Source: Streptomyces sp. 3214.6 (GTDB taxonomy: Bacteria; Actinomycetota; Actinomycetes; Streptomycetales; Streptomycetaceae). Taken from it: a DNA stretch of 64,000 nt. Below are positions 41,285 through 48,857 of the stretch, piece by piece; the first letter of the stretch is position 1, and each line of letters opens with the position of its first letter. Made by a program: the position numbers and the translations under genes. The notes under the pieces were generated by a model. That model did no database searches and was not told where the DNA came from. It saw only the letters and a program-made list of their open reading frames with translations. The stretch is taken from positions 7,998,001 to 8,062,000 of the forward strand of contig NZ_LT670819.1 in assembly GCF_900129855.1 (NCBI RefSeq), given 5' to 3'.

Positions 41285-42517
41285 ATGGCCGAACACCCCG
41301 CCTACCCCGTAGGCCTCCGCCTCACCGGCCGCAGGGTCGTCGTCCTCGGCGGCGGCCAGGTGGCCCAGCGCCGCCTCCCCGCACTGATCGCGGCAGGCGC
41401 CGACATCCACCTCGTATCCCCGCAGGCGACCCCCTCCGTCGAGGCGATGGCCGACGCGGCGGAGATCACCTGGCACAAGCGCCCCTACGCCGAAGGCGAC
41501 TTGGCGGACGCCTGGTACGCCCTCATCGCCACCAGCGACCAGGAGGCGAACACCCGGGCCTCGGCCGAAGCGGAGCGAAGCCGCGTCTGGTGTGTCCGCT
41601 CGGACGACGCCGACCGGGCCACCGCGTGGACCCCGGCCACCGGACACAGCGAGGGCGTCACGGTCGCCGTCCTGACCACCGACGCCCGTGGCCGCGACCC
41701 CCGCCACACCGCGGCCATCCGCGACGCGGTCGTCGAGGGCCTGCGCGACGGCACCCTCGTCGCCCCCCACCACCGCACCCGCACCCCCGGCGTCGCCCTG
41801 GTCGGCGGCGGCCCGGGCGACCCGGACCTGATCACGGTCCGCGGCCGCCGACTGCTCGCCGAGGCGGACGTCGTCATCGCCGACCGGCTCGGCCCGCGCG
41901 ACCTGCTCGCCGAACTCCCGCCGCACGTCCAGGTGATCGACGCGGCGAAGATCCCCTACGGCCGCTACATGGCCCAGGAGGCCATCAACAACGCGCTGAT
42001 CGAGCACGCCAAGCAGGGCAAGTCGGTCGTCCGGCTCAAGGGCGGCGACCCGTATGTCTTCGGCCGTGGCATGGAGGAGCTCCAGGCCCTCGCCGAGGCC
42101 GGGATCGCCTGCACGGTCGTCCCCGGCATCTCCAGTTCGATCTCCGTGCCGGGCGCGGCCGGCATCCCCGTCACCCACCGGGGCGTCGCCCATGAGTTCA
42201 CCGTGGTCAGCGGGCATGTCGCCCCCGACGACGAGCGTTCCCTGGTCGACTGGCCGTCCCTGGCGAAGCTCACGGGCACCCTGGTGATCCTCATGGGAGT
42301 CGACAAGATCGGGAAGATCGCCGAGACGCTCGTCGCGCACGGCAAGTCGCCCGACACCCCGGTAGCCCTTGTCCAGGAGGGCACGACGGCAGCCCAGCGC
42401 CGCGTCGACGCGACGCTCGCGACGGTCGCGGAGACGGTCCGCGCCCAGGAGGTCAAGCCGCCGGCGGTCATCGTCATCGGCGCGGTCGTGACCGTCGGCC
42501 CCCGGACATTCGAGTAA
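41285..42517 (+). CDS. cysG: siroheme synthase (uroporphyrinogen-III methyltransferase / precorrin-2 dehydrogenase)
   Basis: This 410-residue multifunctional enzyme makes precorrin-2 and oxidises it toward siroheme. The N-terminal 150 residues are the NAD-binding dehydrogenase/ferrochelatase-like part (RRVVVLGGGQVAQRRLPALIAAGAD). From about residue 170 comes the SUMT methylase: VALVGGGPGDPDLITVRGRRLL, ADRLGPRDLL, VRLKGGDPYVFGRGMEEL, VVPGISSSISVPGAAGIPVTHRG. The central dimerisation part of E. coli CysG is short here, so chelatase activity is uncertain. A -10-like TAAAAT (41212-41217) lies upstream. Siroheme serves sulfite and nitrite reductases; precorrin-2 also feeds the cobalamin genes beside it. 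Confidence 0.92.
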   Translation: MAEHPAYPVGLRLTGRRVVVLGGGQVAQRRLPALIAAGADIHLVSPQATPSVEAMADAAEITWHKRPYAEGDLADAWYALIATSDQEANTRASAEAERSRVWCVRSDDADRATAWTPATGHSEGVTVAVLTTDARGRDPRHTAAIRDAVVEGLRDGTLVAPHHRTRTPGVALVGGGPGDPDLITVRGRRLLAEADVVIADRLGPRDLLAELPPHVQVIDAAKIPYGRYMAQEAINNALIEHAKQGKSVVRLKGGDPYVFGRGMEELQALAEAGIACTVVPGISSSISVPGAAGIPVTHRGVAHEFTVVSGHVAPDDERSLVDWPSLAKLTGTLVILMGVDKIGKIAETLVAHGKSPDTPVALVQEGTTAAQRRVDATLATVAETVRAQEVKPPAVIVIGAVVTVGPRTFE

Positions 42518-42580
42518 CCGCGGGTAACACAACCGTTCCGAGCCGTTGGCACCACACCCAGGACAAGGCAGTATCACCCT

Positions 42581-43399
42581 GTGGCCGATCTCATCACCGT
42601 TGAGGACCCCGACGACCCGCGCCTGCGCGACTACACCGGCCTGACCGATGTCGAGCTGCGCCGCAAGCGCGAGCCCGCCGAGGGCCTGTTCATCGCCGAG
42701 GGCGAGAAAGTCATCCGCCGGGCCAAGGACGCCGGGTACGAGATGCGCTCGATGCTGCTCTCCGCGAAGTGGGTCGATGTCATGCGTGACGTCATCGACG
42801 AGCTCCCGGCGCCGGTGTACGCCGTCAGCCCGGAGCTCGCCGAACGCGTCACCGGCTATCACGTCCACCGCGGCGCGCTGGCCTCCATGCAGCGCAAACC
42901 GCTGCCCACCGCCGCCGAACTCCTGCAGAGCGCCCGCCGGGTAGTCGTCATGGAGTCGGTCAACGACCACACCAACATCGGCGCGATCTTCCGCTCGGCC
43001 GCCGCCCTCGGCATGGACGCCGTCCTGCTCTCACCGGACTGCGCCGACCCCCTGTACCGCCGCAGCGTGAAGGTCTCGATGGGCGCGGTCTTCTCCGTCC
43101 CGTACGCCCGCCTGGACACCTGGCCCAAGGGGCTGGACTCGGTCCGCGAGGCCGGCTTCGCGCTTCTCGCCCTCACCCCGGACGAGAAGGCCCGCAGCCT
43201 CGACGAGGCCGCCCCGCACACGATGGACAGGGTCGCCCTCATGCTGGGCGCGGAGGGCGACGGTCTCTCCACCCAGGCCCTGGTCGCCGCCGACGAATGG
43301 GTCCGCATCCCGATGTCCCACGGCGTGGACTCCCTCAACGTGGGCGCGGCGGCAGCGGTCGCCTTCTACGCGGTGGCGACGGGCCGCCCGCAGACATAG
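42581..43399 (+). CDS. TrmH/SpoU-family RNA 2'-O-methyltransferase
   Basis: This 272-residue protein is a knotted (SPOUT) RNA methyltransferase acting on rRNA or tRNA. The N-terminal substrate-binding part includes EPAEGLFIAEGEKVIRRA. The catalytic domain shows motif 1 NDHTNIGAIFRSAAALGMDAV, motif 2 LMLGAEGDGLS and motif 3 IPMSHGVDSLNVGAAAAVAFY, all matching the SAM knot. The GTG start at 42581 is inferred from the conserved beginning ADLITVEDPDDPRLRDY. Its 3' end faces the kinase gene with an 11-bp gap. Confidence 0.9.
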   Translation: MADLITVEDPDDPRLRDYTGLTDVELRRKREPAEGLFIAEGEKVIRRAKDAGYEMRSMLLSAKWVDVMRDVIDELPAPVYAVSPELAERVTGYHVHRGALASMQRKPLPTAAELLQSARRVVVMESVNDHTNIGAIFRSAAALGMDAVLLSPDCADPLYRRSVKVSMGAVFSVPYARLDTWPKGLDSVREAGFALLALTPDEKARSLDEAAPHTMDRVALMLGAEGDGLSTQALVAADEWVRIPMSHGVDSLNVGAAAAVAFYAVATGRPQT

Positions 43400-43410
43400 C
43401 CCACAGGCCC

Positions 43411-44814
43411 TCAGTCCCCCAGCGGACCGCCGACCCCCGAGCCCGGACGGACATGCTGCTGCTCGTGCCCCAGTCCCTGGCCCTGTCCCTGCCGTACGAC
43501 GTCGTTGTCCCCGCCGAGCCCGCGCGCCGGTCCCTCGCAGCCCTGGACGAGGGCGATCCCGAGCGCGACGAGCAGGGTCACCACGACGAAGACGAACAGC
43601 CGCTGACGCAGCAGACGCGGGTTGGCGGGCCGTCGTCCGGTGCCCGTGGTCCTCGGCCCCTGCCGTCCGGCCCCGCCACGGGGCGCCGGCCGGCTGCCGC
43701 TGCCGGGACGGGTGGGCCGGGAGCCGGGAGCCGGCCGCGCGCCGGACCGTGACGACGAGCCGCGCTCACCGCCGCCACCGCGCGGGCCGCCGGTCCCGCG
43801 AGCGGGAGCCCCGCCCCGGGAAGGGACCGCACCGCGCGAGGACGGCACTCCGTTTCGCGGCGGGGGAGTGCGCGGCCCGCTCGGCTGGCGCAGCGTGCGC
43901 TCCGGGTGACCGGGGTCGGAGAGCCGTCCGGTGGGACGGTCCGCCTCGGCCGCCCGCGGCACCGCCGGCCGCGCTTCCGACAAACCCTGCGACTCCCGGG
44001 TAGCGATCTCCTTGAGCCGCAGGGAGAGATCGAGGGTGCTGGGCCGCTCCTCGGGATCCTTCGCCAGACAGGCCCGCACCAGCGGGGCCAGCGCGTCCGG
44101 AACGCCGTGCAGCTGCGGCTCCTCGTGCACCACGCGGTACAGCATGACCTCGGAACTGCCGTGCCCGAAGGGCGAGTCGGCCGTCGAGGCGTACGCGAGC
44201 GTCGCGCCGAGCGAGAACACGTCGGTGGCCGGGGTGACCAGAGCCCCGCGCACCTGCTCCGGCGCGAGGAACCCGGGGGAGCCGACCGCCGTGCCGACGT
44301 GCGTCAGCGTGGAGGCGCCCGTCGCCCAGGCGATGCCGAAGTCGATGATCCGCGGGCCCTTGGGGGAGAGCAGGATGTTGGAGGGCTTCAGGTCGCGGTG
44401 CACGACCCCGGCCTCGTGCACGGCGACGAGGCCCTCCGACAGCGCGGCCCCGATGGAGGCGAGCTCGGCGGCCCCGAGCGGCCCCTCGTCGTTGACCTTG
44501 TCGTGGAGCGAGGGCCCGGGCACGTACTGCGTGGCGAACCACGGCCGGTCGGCGTCCAGGTCCGCCGCGACCAGCCGTGCCGTGCACCCGCCCCGGATCC
44601 GCCGCGCCGCCGAGACCTCGCGCGCGAACCGCGACCGGAACTCCTGGTCCTCCGCCAGATCGGGCCGGATCACCTTCAGCGCGACCCGCTGCCCCTTCTT
44701 GTCGGAGCCCAGGTAGACGACGCCCATCCCGCCCGCTCCGAGCCGCCGGTGAAGCCTGAACGAGCCGACGACGCGCGGGTCCTCGCGCCTCAGGCGCATC
44801 ATCGCCATGTTCAT
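43411..44814 (-). CDS. serine/threonine protein kinase with C-terminal membrane helix
   Basis: This 467-residue eukaryotic-type kinase has a complete catalytic domain (residues about 17-275): Gly-loop GAGGMGVV (26-33), Lys47, HRDLKPSN with Asp141, DFG at 158-160 and FLAPEQVRG. A long Pro/Arg/Gly-rich linker (about 290-400) leads to a single membrane helix (LRQRLFVFVVVTLLVALGIALV). Only about 45 residues remain outside, rich in Gly and Gln, with no PASTA or other sensor domain. The signal it reads is unknown. Of the several in-frame ATGs, 44814 was used. It is followed by no obvious partner gene. Confidence 0.9.
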   Translation of the reverse strand: MNMAMMRLRREDPRVVGSFRLHRRLGAGGMGVVYLGSDKKGQRVALKVIRPDLAEDQEFRSRFAREVSAARRIRGGCTARLVAADLDADRPWFATQYVPGPSLHDKVNDEGPLGAAELASIGAALSEGLVAVHEAGVVHRDLKPSNILLSPKGPRIIDFGIAWATGASTLTHVGTAVGSPGFLAPEQVRGALVTPATDVFSLGATLAYASTADSPFGHGSSEVMLYRVVHEEPQLHGVPDALAPLVRACLAKDPEERPSTLDLSLRLKEIATRESQGLSEARPAVPRAAEADRPTGRLSDPGHPERTLRQPSGPRTPPPRNGVPSSRGAVPSRGGAPARGTGGPRGGGGERGSSSRSGARPAPGSRPTRPGSGSRPAPRGGAGRQGPRTTGTGRRPANPRLLRQRLFVFVVVTLLVALGIALVQGCEGPARGLGGDNDVVRQGQGQGLGHEQQHVRPGSGVGGPLGD

Positions 44815-45010
44815 CCCCGCTGCCCGGTCCGTTTGACGTGGCACAGCTTACGTTTCCACGGCCGTCGGCGCGCAGAGGCCGCGCCCTCTCGTCCCGACCG
44901 ATTGTCCGTGCCCGGCGGGGGACGTGAAAGGCGGTCAGGAGGCCTGCCGACAGGCCCACTTCGGCTCTTCGTGGACGTCAACCACGTGTGACAGAAGGGT
45001 GGTTGAACCG

Positions 45011-45151
45011 ATGAAGGGTGACCGTGCCGAGAGGGCCGCCGACGCCGGTGACGTGATGCGGACCTACGGAGGGACGGCCGGCGGAGCGGGCCGCCGGGGG
45101 GCCATGGCGGCACGGCGAAGGGCGGTGGAAGTGAGCGAAGTCACTCCCTGA
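45011..45151 (+). CDS. doubtful small open reading frame
   Basis: This 46-codon frame starts MKGDRAERAADAGDVMRTYG and ends VEVSEVTP. It has a weak GGTGG ribosome site 10 bp before the ATG. The sequence is rich in Arg, Ala and Gly and matches nothing I know. It may be chance, since long open frames are common in this GC-rich DNA. Confidence 0.25.
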   Translation: MKGDRAERAADAGDVMRTYGGTAGGAGRRGAMAARRRAVEVSEVTP

Positions 45152-45303
45152 TCGGGCACCCTTCCGGGAAGACCCCGAGACCTAGGACCTGGTCTCCACC
45201 CAGGGGAGTACTCCGCAGGTCACGGCTCATCCTCCGGGAGGCCCGGCAATCGATACGAAGGCATGACGACCAGCTGCCGCCACCCGCCTAGATTTGAGGT
45301 CAA

Positions 45304-45347
45304 GCGGCGGGTGCAGCACTCGTCCCCCGAGGTCAGACACCCGCCGC
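45304..45347 (+). promoter_or_regulatory. 10-bp inverted repeat in the leader of the 64-residue protein gene
   Basis: GCGGCGGGTG (45304-45313) pairs with CACCCGCCGC (45338-45347). A further CACCCGCC at 45281-45288 could compete for the same partner, giving two alternative hairpins ahead of the AGGAGAGGGA ribosome site at 45371-45380. Confidence 0.4.
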
Positions 45348-45382
45348 TGCCAACGACAACTGATCAGGTCAGGAGAGGGACC

Positions 45383-45577
45383 ATGGCCCACACGGCACCG
45401 CGGACGATGATCCGCACGCAGGGACGCACCACGCGCCCCCGCCGCACGGGTCGCCGCCACCCCCTGGTGGCGACGCTGATGGCCCTTCCCCTGGCGGTCC
45501 TGCTCCTCGTCGTCTTCGACGGCTGGGAGACAGTGGCCACACAGGCGTCGTCCGTGGGAGTGATGCTGGGGCGCTGA
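45383..45577 (+). CDS. small single-helix membrane protein
   Basis: This 64-residue protein has a very basic N-terminus (RTMIRTQGRTTRPRRTGRRH, net positive), then one hydrophobic helix (PLVATLMALPLAVLLLVVF) and a short outer tail DGWETVATQASSVGVMLGR. The positive-inside rule places the N-terminus in the cytoplasm. AGGAGAGGGA just before the ATG gives a strong start. A long leader with inverted repeats precedes it and a strong terminator follows at 45666, so it is a single-gene unit. The function is unknown. Confidence 0.75.
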   Translation: MAHTAPRTMIRTQGRTTRPRRTGRRHPLVATLMALPLAVLLLVVFDGWETVATQASSVGVMLGR

Positions 45578-45665
45578 GCGGCGACCCCAGGCCCGGAAGA
45601 GCGGTCCGGGCGGGGACATCCACCCATGAAACCCCGTGGGGACGGGGGTGCGGCGGACGGCAAAT

Positions 45666-45706
45666 AATGCAGGCGCAGCTGGGGAGCTGCGCCTGCATTG
45701 CTTTTC
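45666..45706 (+). terminator. strong terminator after the small membrane protein gene
   Basis: AATGCAGGCGCAGCT (45666-45680) and AGCTGCGCCTGCATT (45685-45699) make a perfect 15-bp stem with a GGGG loop. GCTTTTCC follows. This is one of the few T-tailed terminators in the window. Confidence 0.9.
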
Positions 45707-45781
45707 CCGGACGCGCGATCGCCGACGGTCCCGCCTGCGTACCCTCGCGAGGAGACCGCACGCCGTCGTCCAGGGAGCCCC

Positions 45782-46717
45782 GTGACCGCCCACCCCCTGC
45801 TCACCGAGCTCACGTTCCGAGCCGGAGCGCAGGCTCACGAAACCGACGCGGCCTGCCCGTGCGGCGCGGCCACCCTCGCCGACCGCCCCGACGCCACCGT
45901 CGTCCGGCACGCCGGCACGGTCGCGAAGGCGCACGCCCCCGGCACCGAGCCGGCCGACCTCGCCCCCCGCCTCGCCATGGCCGCCCGCCTTCCCGACGTC
46001 CTTCTCCCTCCGCTGGCGCCGACCCCGGCCCTACTCCACGGCAGACTCGTCACGTTCTGGCCGTACGGCGCCCCGGTGGACCCGGACGACCCGGACGCGG
46101 CGCCCTGGGAAGCCGCGGGCGCCCTGCTCGCCCGCCTCCATCGCACACCGGCCCCCGTCGCCCTCCCTCCGATGCGCGGCCCCGCCAAGGCCGCGCATGC
46201 CGTGGCCCGGCTGCGCGCGGCCGGACCCCATCCCGCCGTCGCCCCCGTCCTGAACGCCTGGCGTGCGCTGCCCGCCTGGGCCCGCGCCGAGGCCCCCATG
46301 CCCGACGCGACCACGCTCTGCCACGGCGATCTCCACCTCGGCCAGCTCGTCCGCCATCCCGCTCCCGACGGCCCCTGGCGCCTGATCGACGTCGACGACC
46401 TGGGCGTCGGCGCCCCGGCCTGGGACCTCGCCCGCCCCGCCGCCTGGTACGCCTGCGGGCTGCTGCCGCCCGACGAGTGGACCCGCTTCCTGACCGCGTA
46501 CCGCGACGGGTCCGGGCCCGCGGTCCCCGGGACCGGCGACCCCTGGCCCGCCCTCGACGTCCCGGCCCGCGCACTCACTGTCCAGACCGCCGCACGCGCT
46601 GTCACCAAGTCGGTGGCGCGGGGGCGGCCGCTGGACGAGGTGGAGCGGTGTCTGATCGACGCCTGTGCCCGAATGGACTGCGAACCCCCGCAGTTGGAGA
46701 CAGGCTTCGCGAAGTAG
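45782..46717 (+). CDS. aminoglycoside-phosphotransferase-fold protein
   Basis: This 311-residue protein has the APH/choline-kinase fold. The catalytic loop is TLCHGDLHLGQLV, in which the usual Asn after the HGDxH is replaced by Gln. The metal-binding strand is WRLIDVDDLGVGAPAWDLARPA. The N-terminal lobe is short and unusual, with a CPCG motif and TVVRHAGTVAKAH supplying the Lys strand. The C-terminal helices carry ALTVQTAARAVTKSVARG. The natural substrate is unknown, and resistance should not be assumed. The GTG start at 45782 follows GGGAG. The window continues with a small zinc protein 81 bp on. Confidence 0.78.
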   Translation: MTAHPLLTELTFRAGAQAHETDAACPCGAATLADRPDATVVRHAGTVAKAHAPGTEPADLAPRLAMAARLPDVLLPPLAPTPALLHGRLVTFWPYGAPVDPDDPDAAPWEAAGALLARLHRTPAPVALPPMRGPAKAAHAVARLRAAGPHPAVAPVLNAWRALPAWARAEAPMPDATTLCHGDLHLGQLVRHPAPDGPWRLIDVDDLGVGAPAWDLARPAAWYACGLLPPDEWTRFLTAYRDGSGPAVPGTGDPWPALDVPARALTVQTAARAVTKSVARGRPLDEVERCLIDACARMDCEPPQLETGFAK

Positions 46718-46798
46718 GGTGCAACCGACCGCGGCCGGACAGTGTCTGTCCTGGCGATACGCGAAACAGGACCGACCGGCGAGGAGTTGAGCCGAACC

Positions 46799-47107
46799 AT
46801 GCAGTGCCCGAAGTGTCACGCTCAGATGCACACGTACAACCGCAACGGCGTCCAGATCGAACAGTGCAGCAACTGCCGCGGGATCTTCCTCGACTACGGT
46901 GAGCTGGAGGCCCTGACCCGGGTGGAGGCCCAGTGGTCCCAGCCGGCGCCGCCGCCCCCGGCCGCCCCGCAGGCGTACCCGTCGGCCCCGGTCGCGCCCG
47001 CCTGGGGCGCCCCGCACGGCGGCGGTCATGGCGGTGGGCACTACGGCGGTCACCACGGCGGCCACAACCGGCACAAGAGCTTCGGCCACATGCTGTTCTC
47101 CAGCTGA
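46799..47107 (+). CDS. small TFIIB-type zinc-ribbon protein
   Basis: This 102-residue protein begins with a zinc ribbon MQCPKCHAQMHTY...EQCSNCRGIFLDYGELEAL, in which four Cys bind one zinc. This domain occurs alone in many actinobacteria with unknown role. The middle is Pro/Ala-rich (QPAPPPPAAPQAYPSAPVAP), and the C-terminus is a His/Gly stretch (GGGHGGGHYGGHHGGHNRH) likely to bind metal ions. The last residues HKSFGHMLFSS may form a short helix. GAGGAG stands 12 bp before the ATG. A terminator at 47121 follows. Confidence 0.82.
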   Translation: MQCPKCHAQMHTYNRNGVQIEQCSNCRGIFLDYGELEALTRVEAQWSQPAPPPPAAPQAYPSAPVAPAWGAPHGGGHGGGHYGGHHGGHNRHKSFGHMLFSS

Positions 47108-47120
47108 CCCGGCACACGGA

Positions 47121-47154
47121 AGAGCCCCCGACCGCGAAGGCGGCCGGGGGCTCT
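47121..47154. terminator. bidirectional terminator between the zinc-ribbon gene and the tRNA cluster
   Basis: AGAGCCCCCG (47121-47130) pairs with CGGGGGCTCT (47145-47154), with three more pairs inside after a mismatch. It can end both the plus-strand gene and the minus-strand tRNA transcript. Confidence 0.75.
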
Positions 47155-47161
47155 CGGCGTG

Positions 47162-47233
47162 TGGACGATACTGGGATTGAACCAGTGACCTCTTCCGTGT
47201 CAGGGAAGCGCTCTCCCGCTGAGCTAATCGTCC
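47162..47233 (-). tRNA. tRNA-Val (GAC), copy 1
   Basis: On the minus strand the 72-nt sequence folds as a full cloverleaf with acceptor stem GGACGAT/ATCGTCC, D-arm GCTC...GAGC, anticodon stem CTTCC/GGAAG around CTGACAC (anticodon GAC) and T-arm ACTGG/CCAGT. No CCA is encoded. It reads GUC. Confidence 0.97.
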
Positions 47234-47252
47234 GGGAGGGGGTGGTGCTGCG

Positions 47253-47324
47253 TGCGCGATACTGGGATTGAACCAGTGACCTCTTCCGTGTCAGGGAAGC
47301 GCTCTCCCGCTGAGCTAATCGCGC
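47253..47324 (-). tRNA. tRNA-Val (GAC), copy 2
   Basis: This is identical in body to copy 1 but with a different acceptor stem, GCGCGAT/ATCGCGC. The stem changes are fully compensated, so the tRNA should be functional. Anticodon GAC. Confidence 0.96.
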
Positions 47325-47358
47325 GGGACAGATCTCAGACCTTCCGGCCAAGATCCAG

Positions 47359-47430
47359 TGGACGATACTGGGATTGAACCAGTGACCTCTTCCGTGTCAG
47401 GGAAGCGCTCTCCCGCTGAGCTAATCGTCC
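47359..47430 (-). tRNA. tRNA-Val (GAC), copy 3
   Basis: This has the same 72-nt sequence as copy 1, acceptor GGACGAT/ATCGTCC, anticodon GAC. It lies one base from the tRNA-Cys gene and is probably co-transcribed with it. Confidence 0.97.
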
Positions 47431-47431
47431 T

Positions 47432-47505
47432 TGGAGGTGGAGACGGGATTTGAACCCGTGTAGACGGCTTTGCAGGCCGTTGCCTCGCCTCTCGGCCACT
47501 CCACC
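47432..47505 (-). tRNA. tRNA-Cys (GCA)
   Basis: This is a 71-nt cloverleaf with acceptor GGTGGAG/CTCCACC, discriminator U and anticodon GCA in loop CTGCAAA. The CCA end is encoded at 47432-47434, unlike the Val copies. Confidence 0.97.
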
Positions 47506-47543
47506 AGGAGTGTAGGGGACCTGGAAGACCCCTTCTTCCTTCG

Positions 47544-47616
47544 AGCGGACGACGAGGCTCGAACTCGCGACCTCAACCTTGGCAAGGTTGCGCTCTACCA
47601 ACTGAGCTACGTCCGC
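47544..47616 (-). tRNA. tRNA-Gly (GCC)
   Basis: This is a 73-nt cloverleaf with acceptor GCGGACG/CGTCCGC, discriminator U, D-loop AGTTGGTA, and anticodon GCC in loop TTGCCAA. It is first in the minus-strand cluster Gly-Cys-Val-Val-Val. Confidence 0.97.
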
Positions 47617-47791
47617 TTGTCGTTTCGGTCGGCTCTCGCGTCCCGGCGACGTGTTGAACTCTAGCGGATTCCCGGGCCAGTACAAAAACGCGTTTGTGCA
47701 GCGTGCTGCGCTGCGCCCACTCGCGGACCTGGTCAGGCCGCCCGGGCGGGACAAGCGGGACATGCCCGACCCGGCCCCGACGGACTCGCCA

Positions 47792-47797
47792 TAGACT
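47792..47797 (+). promoter_or_regulatory. -10 element of the pabB-like gene (leaderless transcript)
   Basis: TAGACT ends 7 bp before the GTG at 47805, so the transcript is predicted to begin at or next to the start codon. No good -35 is seen. Confidence 0.45.
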
Positions 47798-47804
47798 CGA
47801 CAAC

Positions 47805-48857
47805 GTGCTCGACCTCCCTCCGCTCGCCCGTTTCGGTGGCCGCGTGGCCACCGGCCTTCTCGACGTCACCAGCGATCCCGCGGCCCTCGACTCCGCCGGT
47901 TTCTGGGCCGTTTGCGCCGACTTCGAGGGCCGTTTGACCTGCGCACGCTTCGCCGATGTACGCGAGGAGCCGGTGCCCGCTCCGGTGCCGGGGGCGTGGC
48001 GGGGGCCCGCGGCCGGTGACTGGACGTCCTCCCTCGACCGCGCCGGGTACACGGCCGGGGTGCGCCGCATCCGCGAGCACATCGCCGCCGGTGAGGTGTA
48101 CCAGGCCAACCTCTGCCGCGTCCTGACCGCTCCCGTGGCGGCCGACGCCGACGTGGACGCGCTCACCGCCCTGCTGGCCCGGGGCAACCCGGCACCGTAT
48201 GCAGGAACGATTCGGCTGCCTGCCCACGGCATAGAGACGGCCACCGCCTCCCCCGAGCTCTTCCTGCGCCGTGCCGGGCGGGTCGTCGAGTCCGGGCCCA
48301 TCAAGGGCACCGGGCGCACCGAGGCGGACCTCCTCGACAAGGACTACGCCGAGAACGTGATGATCGTGGACCTCGTCCGCAACGACATCGGGCGGGTCTG
48401 CGCCACCGGCAGCGTGAGCGTTCCCGAGCTGTGCACCGTCGAGAAGCATCCGGGCCTGGTCCACCTCGTGTCCACGGTCCGCGGTGAGCTGCGCGACGGC
48501 GCCGGCTGGCCGCACCTGCTCGACGCCGCCTTCCCGCCCGGCTCGGTCACCGGCGCCCCCAAGTCCAGCGCCCTCGGCATCATCGACGCCCTGGAGACGG
48601 CGCCCCGCGGCCCCTACTGCGGCGGCATCGGCTGGGTCGACGCCGACCGAGGGACGGGCGAGCTGGCCGTCGGCATCCGCACCTTCTGGATCGACCGCGC
48701 CGCCGACGGCGCGGCCGTGCTGCGCTTCGGCACCGGCGCCGGCATCACCTGGGGTTCCGACCCCGAGGCCGAGTGGGAGGAGACCGAGCTGAAGGCGTCC
48801 CGGCTGCTCGCGGTAGCGTCGGGAGCGTACGAGGTGAGTGAAGGGACGCTTACGTGA
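47805..48857 (+). CDS. pabB: aminodeoxychorismate synthase component I (chorismate-binding enzyme)
   Basis: This 350-residue member of the anthranilate synthase I/PabB family makes 4-amino-4-deoxychorismate for folate. The N-terminal part is short. The chorismate-binding core shows YTAGVRRIREHIAAGEVYQANLCR, ATASPELFLRR, SGPIKGTGRTEADLLDKDYAENVMIVDLVRNDIGRVC, and PPGSVTGAPKSSALGIIDALE. PIKGT in place of PIAGT marks the PabB type rather than anthranilate synthase. GTGA overlap with the next gene (aminodeoxychorismate lyase) supports this. No glutamine amidotransferase (PabA) is beside it. The transcript appears leaderless. Confidence 0.88.
   Translation: MLDLPPLARFGGRVATGLLDVTSDPAALDSAGFWAVCADFEGRLTCARFADVREEPVPAPVPGAWRGPAAGDWTSSLDRAGYTAGVRRIREHIAAGEVYQANLCRVLTAPVAADADVDALTALLARGNPAPYAGTIRLPAHGIETATASPELFLRRAGRVVESGPIKGTGRTEADLLDKDYAENVMIVDLVRNDIGRVCATGSVSVPELCTVEKHPGLVHLVSTVRGELRDGAGWPHLLDAAFPPGSVTGAPKSSALGIIDALETAPRGPYCGGIGWVDADRGTGELAVGIRTFWIDRAADGAAVLRFGTGAGITWGSDPEAEWEETELKASRLLAVASGAYEVSEGTLT

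Larger units (their letters stand above)
44815..45382. other. long intergenic region with regulatory-looking sequence
   Basis: This 568-bp stretch contains a doubtful 46-codon frame (45011-45151), the palindrome GGAGTACTCC (45205-45214), and a 10-bp inverted repeat (45304-45313 with 45338-45347) just before the small membrane-protein gene. The first 195 bp hold the kinase promoter region, which has no clear motif. Confidence 0.5.

Noticed and set aside
45782..46717. Aminoglycoside resistance gene
   Set aside because: The fold is right, but the catalytic loop has HGDLHLGQ in place of HGDxHxxN and the N-lobe is atypical; nothing supports a drug substrate.
47162..47616. Integrated element at the tRNA cluster
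   Set aside because: No integrase, no duplicated tRNA end and ordinary core genes on both sides.
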